From NCBI GenBank assembly GCA_947462335.1, contig OX381715.1:43183472-43247471 (forward strand): 64,000 bases of DNA, written 5' to 3'. The stretch comes from Harmothoe impar (Eukaryota; Annelida; Polychaeta; Phyllodocida; Polynoidae). This document shows, one piece after another, positions 58,209 to 64,000 of the stretch (within the stretch, counting starts at the first letter, position 1; every line of letters starts with the position of its first letter). A model generated the notes under the pieces. The model did not search any database. It worked only from the letters and a program-made list of their open reading frames with translations, and had not been told where the DNA came from. A program made the position numbers and the translations under genes.

Positions 58209-59984
58209 GGTTGTGTCTCACAAACTTGGGACAATGTAAACGTCTCTGACCAGGTGTCATCTCTGACCGGGTGCCGTCTCTGACCGGGTGTCAGAAAAAG
58301 AGTGTTAAAAAAAAAACTATACTCATTTGCAAAATGGCAAGGTTTCTGACCAGCTACAAGTGGTCTGCGGTGTCCCCCATCTATATCAATGACATGGTAA
58401 AATGTGTAAAGAATGTTGATGTTAGACGTTATGCAGATGATACAGTGCTATACACTGCTCATAATGTAGTTGAAGATGCAGCTGGCTTCTTACACAAGGA
58501 CCTACTACATTACCAATCCTGGTGTGAATAAAATAATCTGTAAACATATCCAAAACCAAAGTAATGGTATATTATAGTCCATCCAAGCGACACCCAAATA
58601 CTGTACAAGTAAACCTTAAGATAAATGAACAACTGCTACAGGTAGTTCCCTCCTACAAATGTCATTCTAGACAACTTTCTATACGTTGAACAACATATTA
58701 GATACACACATAAATTATCATGCTATAAAATATACCAACTGGCATGCCTAAGCATATTTATAACCCAAAGAATTTTCATGAATGCTAGCAAGACTGCTCC
58801 CGAACAACTACAGTATGATCAAAATAAAGGTTTGAAAGTAGCACTGAGATTGCATTGTCTGACTGATACAGACCTTGTATACAAGAAGGCAAAGTTTCCT
58901 AAACTCTCTGATAGAAGGGAAGCTCACCTTCTTAATTATATGTATGATAGGGCCATGAGCCCTCGCTACTCAGAGGAGAGAGAGATACGCACCAGAGGCC
59001 ACCAGGAACCCGCATGTAAAGTACTCAGGGCAAATGGTTCACCATATAGTAGAAGTGTTGAATATCATGGTTCCTATACGCTGGAACACTCTTCTAACCC
59101 ACCGCCGGAACACTGAAACCAAATCAATTTTCAAAAACGACACTAGAACCAACACGATGGCGAAGGTTCTGGGGGTGGTGGTGGTATAGCTAATCATACA
59201 CGTTACTAACCACTTGTCCCCCAAGCTCAGAATTCAAACAATAATTTTATTTTATTTTATTTGATTAAATAAAACAAACCTATTTTTATTTAGAAACTCA
59301 TAATATATCCTTCACATGGAGGAGCCACAACCCCTAAGCCAGTTTCCTAGAACTGTCAAAATTCGACAAATTTCAACCTGTCCCTGGCTGGACCTGCTAA
59401 TCAACCCACTATATTTGTCACAATGGCAAGCGGGATGAGGTAACGGGCCATCTTCTACTTTTCATCCTGGCCGTATTAACCTAGTTGATATATTATATTC
59501 ATTGATGTTGTTTTCTTACTGTGTTCTTGTATACCTGTGTGAGACAATTCATTCTTGCTAAATGAGTCATGACCTGAGCATATATTGATACACCTCTATA
59601 TATATGTTATCTCCCCGGGTTATCTCTAATTCATTGACCCTTATAATGTACATGAGATCTCGTCCTTTCACTCCCAATATGTTGCATATCAGGATTTGCC
59701 ACCTAGTAAGTTTGATTGCCTCGCTATCAAAATAACAAGACACGAATGTACACGGACTATGGTGAAATAAAAGAAGTTAATAAACCTAAAAAATATATTT
59801 AAGGATTTCCTTAAGGATTTCCTTTTTCCACACTTTACATGACCTGTTCACTTCTATACTACATTTTAATGTCCTTCTACCTTATTTTGACCTTATAATG
59901 CCAAACCCGTCAGAGACAGCACCCGGTCAGAGATGGCACCCGGACACAGACAAAAACATTGGCCCAACTTCGTGAGACACAGCC
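58209..59984. mobile_element. 1776-bp TIR element, CTCTGACCGGGTGCCAT motifs, TSD TTAT, LINE inside
   Basis: GGTTGTGTCTCACAAACTTG at the left is matched by CGAAGTTGG...inverted at the right (AACTTCGTGAGACACAGCC, 59967-59984). TTAT flanks both sides (58205-58208, 59985-59988). TIRs of about 75 bases include three direct copies of TCTCTGACC(G/A)GGTG on the left (58240-58290) and inverted copies on the right (59907-59945). The interior is occupied by a LINE relic. A truncated relative is at 11147-11418. Confidence 0.88.
58350..59270 (+). pseudogene. LINE reverse-transcriptase relic
   Basis: 58372-58531 encodes PIYINDMVKCVKNVDVRRYA followed by DD, the IYINDM...YADD core (motif with two catalytic Asp) of non-LTR reverse transcriptase, then HNVVEDAAGFLHKDL and WCE before a stop. 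After more frame breaks 58778-59116 encodes the tail (FPKLSDRREAHLLNYMYDRA), and a further frame shift leads to PIRWNTLLTHRR. The 3' end has TTTTATTTTATTTTATTTG near 59245-59263. 5' truncated, and lies inside the 58209 TIR element. Confidence 0.85.
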
Positions 59985-60625
59985 TTATCTCTCTTAGGCC
60001 CGTAACTAGCTTTTGTCGCGGGGGCGGGGTGTTTTCGGATATGTCGGAATTCAACTTGATTAATTCAATGGTGGAACTAGACTTTTCTAATATAAATAAT
60101 GGTGAAACTTTGTCTGATATGATTATTTAAAGAGGAAGCAGAGTTTCATGTATATGTATATGATCAATCTTTCATGTATTTTTCTCTAGAATCCTTGGTA
60201 ATTGTCTGATCGACATGGGGTAAAACATGGCATGTAGCCAATACTGTCCTCTTTACTGTCAGCTAGAGTGGAACCCCTTTCCTCCTTGGGAGACGTGGGC
60301 TGGACGTGGGCTAGTTACGGGCTCGTCTCCTCAGATGCTTACACCTACAGCAGGTTTAAAGAGACTGCCCAATGCAGAGTTGACCCAAGCAGCCCTGACT
60401 GATGCTGTGTGTGTTGCTGATGTGGCGGAGATGAGTGCAGCAGGTGGTTCCGCCACACCCCCATGCCTCATACCCACCTCCTGTACCCCTGACACTGCCA
60501 TATCCTGCCCCACCCCTCCTCCAGGGTCCCCGGGCCATAACCTAAACATTCAAGACCAGTCTCTTCAATGCTTCAAAGTGTTTAATGGCATCGTACTGGT
60601 TACATACACTATACACTTTGGTCTT
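59985..60625. other. Intergenic, one doubtful ORF
   Basis: 60227-60643 (138 codons) is open and slightly GC-rich but shows no motif or splice signal I can trust. The MITE family begins inside its 3' end, so it is not called as a gene. Confidence 0.4.
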
Positions 60626-61048
60626 CATGATACTAGTATGTGAATGCAGCCCTGGTGAGCAGCATGCCGACACCCTGAGCACCACCTCTGAGATATGATA
60701 TACTCCTGAAGGGCTGGCATGGTGCAACAGCCCAACGCTGGCGAGTACCTGCCATGGCTCATACTGAGGGGCCCTCCCCGTGACACTTCTATCTCCTGTA
60801 TGACCCCTGCATGTCCCATCCCTAGGCCACCTCCTAACCCGATAAGGTCAGCATAGTGCTTTAATGCACTCTGTCGTTTTGTCATCATGAATGCATCATG
60901 ACAAGCCATAGGGTATGATACACTTTTGAAGGGTCGGCATGATGCACCAATCCAGTGATGATGAATTGATCTTCAGTGCTGCATTGGTGCATCATAACAA
61001 GACATACGAATGAACTATTGACACATCATGCCATTCTTAAAGGGTTAT
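60626..61048. mobile_element. Two TTAA-MITE family copies, degenerate
   Basis: First copy 60640-60760 with GAATGCAGCCCTGGTGAGCA, GGCATGGTGCAACAGCCCAA. Second copy 60841-61048 with GTCGGCATGATGCACCAATC / GCTGCATTGGTGCATCATAA and right end TTCTTAAAGGGTTA. Confidence 0.75.
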
Positions 61049-61261
61049 GTCACCATGATGATCCATGCGCTCTGTATAGATACATCATGGATTGTTGTCA
61101 CAGACCATCTTCCGTTGTTGTTACATTTTAAAGCCCCAACCCTCGTTCAGACAGGCATACAGCGGCATGTAGAGTATATGCCAAAAAAGAAATCCAAAAA
61201 AAATTAGAACAGGTGCCAAATCAATGACAGCACTGGGGATGTACACAGATATATAAAGAGT

Positions 61262-61557
61262 CGAACGGCCTGGATGACTCCATAAAAAAACAGGAGTCAA
61301 ATCTGTTTGACACTATTATTGTAGGTAGTCAAAAGTGGTCATGCAAGGAGATCTTAACAGCGCCCTTCTACTTGGTTCAATCATTTACATCAAACTGGCT
61401 GGTGGGAGAAATCGACCAGAATGAAAAATACAGATATTTTATTCACTTGATCTCAGCCATCAAGCTTAAAATCCATGCATAGATGAAACATTGAAATTAC
61501 TTTAGCGTAAATAGCACAGAATGGTGTATATGCTTCTGCTGTACCTTATTTTAATCT
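61262..61557. repeat. Partial second copy of the 12322-12979 element
   Basis: CATAAAAAAACAGGAGTCAA, GCAAGGAGATCTTAACAG, CAGCCATCAAGCTTA(A/T)AATCC and ATGCATAGATGAAACA match 12485-12730 in order and orientation. Both terminal regions are missing. Confidence 0.85.
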
Positions 61558-61870
61558 ATCTAATGTTCAGATGTTGTCCACCCACTTCCCTTCCCTTTAT
61601 ATATATATATATGTGTATTGAACTGTAGAATTCCGGTACATATCTTCATATAGGTCTATGTCAACAACCCTTTTAGTAGATATATGGTTCAAGTGGTTAG
61701 CTGTATAAGTGTTGTACATGTATCCCATGGACAAGATAAATCCTGCGCTAGTCCATACAACGCAATGATAATAACACGGTTAAGTCTAATGAGGTTTGGC
61801 GTTTATTACATAATGCTTGCATAATCCAATGCATACCGGCCAAACTACGCCAAACCGAAGAGACGATGAT
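61558..61870. other. Intergenic before the DIRS-like relic
   Basis: ATATATATATATGTGT microsatellite near 61600-61617. May hold part of the retroelement's terminal sequence, not resolvable here. Confidence 0.4.
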
Positions 61871-61874
61871 GATG

Positions 61875-63170
61875 TCAGTCTTTTACATACGACGCCTGGG
61901 GGTTGAGGAAAATATCCTCGGCAATCCTCCTATCCAACCCAATCTTAGAGTCCAGAGATCTAGATAAATAGAAGAGGACACTCGTCGACTTGCAGTCTCC
62001 TAAGTTCTTAATGTCAATTAACGAGACACCATTTTCCGCCAACAAGCTGGCCCCACCTCTACGCATTGAATGAGATGACATTTTCACTAATTCACATAAT
62101 CTGCACAGTTTTTGCTATACCAATTTTAGGTGCCCCGAACGTACACCCCTTGTACCATGTAACCCACTACTTGAGCGTCTAGTGACGGATAAGACACTTT
62201 CTCCAACAGCATACTTAGGTACTTGCACATACAGAAAATTGACCCTTGTATTGGGACAAATTGAATGAAGAGGACCCTCTCCCTAAATGAAATGGCCTTT
62301 GTCCTTCTGACCGACACTCCTACCCCCCATGACTCCCACTCCAGGTCGATTAACTTGACCGACATTTCTACTTCTAGGATGTTCGACTTCCTTAGCAGCC
62401 CCCGGAACCCTAGCAAAATAGCTACCCAGAAGGCTAAGTCCTCGATCAATGACAAATCTAAGGCTTTGTATATAACAATTAAATCTAACAGGGTCGCCGG
62501 CCTAGCCTGGACTGTGACGTCACCTAATGTGGGCTTGACCCCCCTGAGTGCAATAATAAGCTCAAACTCTTGAGTATCAATATGGGGTACACCAAATAAA
62601 TCATGCAGGATCCATACCGCCCCTAAATATTGGGTAATGGATTTATATACTAGTCTATCAGATAAATGAACTACATATAATAGGATCATTTCTAAAGAGG
62701 CTGGTCACGGGTCAGAATACTCAAATTCTTCACAAAAATTGAAGTATAATTTCCATTGGGATGACCGAGTAGTTTTAGAATTCTCTGACATCCATCTAGA
62801 CTGAAGCACACGCAGTTTCCTCGTCAGGGCTGTACCTGAAACAACACAACCACTCATTAAATGAGGGTGGAAGGGTGCCCAGACTCCTAGAGTCAGATAA
62901 TCTTGACAGATAATCTGCCACTGTATTCTCTTTTGTGCTATCCATTTAGAGGCAATTTGGATATTATATAGGCAGCATCGCCAAAACAATTCACGAATCC
63001 ACCACATGGCCTTAATGCTTTTCGATCTGCCCGTGTTTAACATTCATTTTACCTGAGTGTTGTCTGTCCACACTACTATCTTTGAGTCTCGCCAGAGCTC
63101 ACCCCACCTTTCAACCGCAGCTAATATAGGCCATAACTCCAGCAGATTTATGTCATCTACAGGGTCATAA
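61875..63170 (-). pseudogene. DIRS-like tyrosine recombinase with RNase H remnant
   Basis: Minus strand. Integration in DIRS-type retroelements uses a tyrosine recombinase instead of a DDE integrase. 63110-63050 encodes LWRDSKIVVWTDNTQ, the RNase H segment, followed by an in-frame TGA. 63043-62705 has KSIKAMWWIRELFW and then a SAM-like N-terminal recombinase stretch (RWMSENSK...SQWKLYFNFC). After a stop, 62689-62126 carries GFRGLLRKSN (catalytic Arg, residue 100 of that ORF) and RRTKAISFRE (Lys). After a frame shift, 62087-61875 has HSMRRGGAS (His-x-x-Arg), NLGDCK (Cys where Trp is usual) and the nucleophile Tyr in VLFYLS. Three or more lesions make it inactive. Confidence 0.88.
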
Positions 63171-63483
63171 TCAGAGGGTTCCTTTGACCAGTGGTGGTCC
63201 AAGTAGGCCACACTATCCCCTTCATTCTTTTCCGACTAGAACCCCGCCAACCAGTCACCATCCCATCTGGCCCCATAACCTGTCATGGACGAGTCTGTCT
63301 GAATATGGACACTAGGATTGATATTGCACTGAATAACCCTGGCTTTCCCATTGAACACTTCACAAAAGTTCTTCCACTAGATCAAATCATCCTTCATCCA
63401 GGTTGGAATGTGGACTAACTTCCCACTATCAGGCAGAAACCGAAGTAAATTAATAACTCTTCTAGAGAAGGTCCTGCCACTCC

Positions 63484-63960
63484 TTACCACCTGACTACCT
63501 TTTCCTTGAATTCAACCACCAAATCAAGTGTCTTTTGGACCTTGTCCTTGGGCAATCGTAGCTCCATGGCTAAACTATCAAGCTCTATGCCCAAGTACCT
63601 GACAATCTGGCTAGCTGAGGCTACCTTTTTCCATGCTAAATGAAACCCCAGGCTGCGCAGTATCTCTATGAGAATAGCTTGGTTGTCTCTACACTCCTGC
63701 CTCGTATCCCCAATGACCAAGAAGTCTTCTAGGTATCCATATACCCTATGGACATTTCTTCTCTTTAGGCACCAGATAACAAACTCTGTGAGTTTTGTGA
63801 AGATGAATGGGGCACATTTTAGACTGAACGACAATGAGCAGTCAATAAAATATTCATACTTACCATCCAAATTCCATGAGAACCCCTGCTTCTGCCTATC
63901 CCCTGGGAATATTGGGACAGATCTATAAGCTGCACTCACATCCACCACCAAGAAAAACAC
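63484..63960 (-). pseudogene. DIRS-like reverse transcriptase relic
   Basis: Minus strand, upstream of the RNase H/recombinase part and continuing beyond the window end or into a stop at about 63961. FFLVVDVSAAYRSVPI holds the first catalytic Asp, and GYLEDFLVIGDTRQEC is the YLDD-like motif in which the first Asp of the pair is Glu. That change alone would be expected to inactivate the enzyme. LVIGDT and YLGIELD follow the pattern of DIRS/Ngaro enzymes. Together with the recombinase downstream, this supports a DIRS-like element rather than gypsy. Confidence 0.85.
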
Positions 63961-64000
63961 CCCGGGGTCATGTCCTCGACAATATCATCTAGCTTGACAT

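Noticed and set aside
60227..60643. 138-codon ORF as a host gene exon
   Set aside because: No recognisable motif, no convincing splice sites, and the 3' part overlaps a MITE.

Overview
This looks like a piece of an invertebrate metazoan nuclear genome, probably a marine deuterostome or lophotrochozoan. I cannot name the species. There are no operons, ribosome binding sites or dense genes. There are instead metazoan-type retroelement relics (a Ty3/gypsy integrase, three LINE reverse-transcriptase 3' ends, a DIRS-like tyrosine-recombinase element), many terminal-inverted-repeat (TIR) DNA elements, MITE-like hairpin repeats, microsatellites and one spliced transposase-like gene. I found no convincing host gene; the window is almost entirely transposable-element territory, much of it nested.

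Layout. 1-6800: a decayed gypsy-type element (integrase, then a broken lysine-rich, zinc-finger, coiled-coil ORF, then an LTR-like end), interrupted by a TIR element (1467-2451) packed with a 16-bp motif. 6800-15440: degenerate repeats, including a motif-repeat block (6975-7790), a TIR element carrying three simple-repeat arrays (9723-11089), a truncated end of another family (11147-11418), and a TIR element with a nested hairpin (12322-12979). 15446-20788: a composite element made of an array of about 62-bp units in a long inverted frame, with a second TIR element (17243-19457) inserted in it. 20790-31500: many copies of a TTAA-flanked double-hairpin MITE, a near-perfect 214-bp-arm inverted repeat (26566-27017) and a TTAA-flanked 549-bp element. 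32007-34239: a second member of the 17243 family, with a LINE 3' end inside. 35130-46700: two 250-bp-MITE relatives, microsatellites, SINE-like tRNA sequence, LINE end, small TIR elements. 46728-52387: a 5.66-kb element of the same family as 17243 and 32007; this one carries a two-exon DDE-like transposase gene. 52390-61860: low-information sequence, motif arrays, a second, near-identical copy of the 35130 MITE, a long CCCT tract, and a TIR element (58209-59984) holding a LINE relic. 61860-64000: DIRS-like relic on the minus strand.

Main observation. The three elements at 17243, 32007 and 46728 share ends (GGGTCAGAT...ATCTGACCC) and homologous subterminal sequence, yet each is studded with its own ~19-bp motif (8, 5 and 12 copies). 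Several otherwise unrelated TIR elements here have the same plan: termini beginning GG, 4-bp duplications ending in TAT or similar, and an element-specific short motif repeated in both orientations. The motifs look like binding sites whose sequence identifies the element. The transposase in the 5.66-kb element is the natural candidate reader. This link is an inference.
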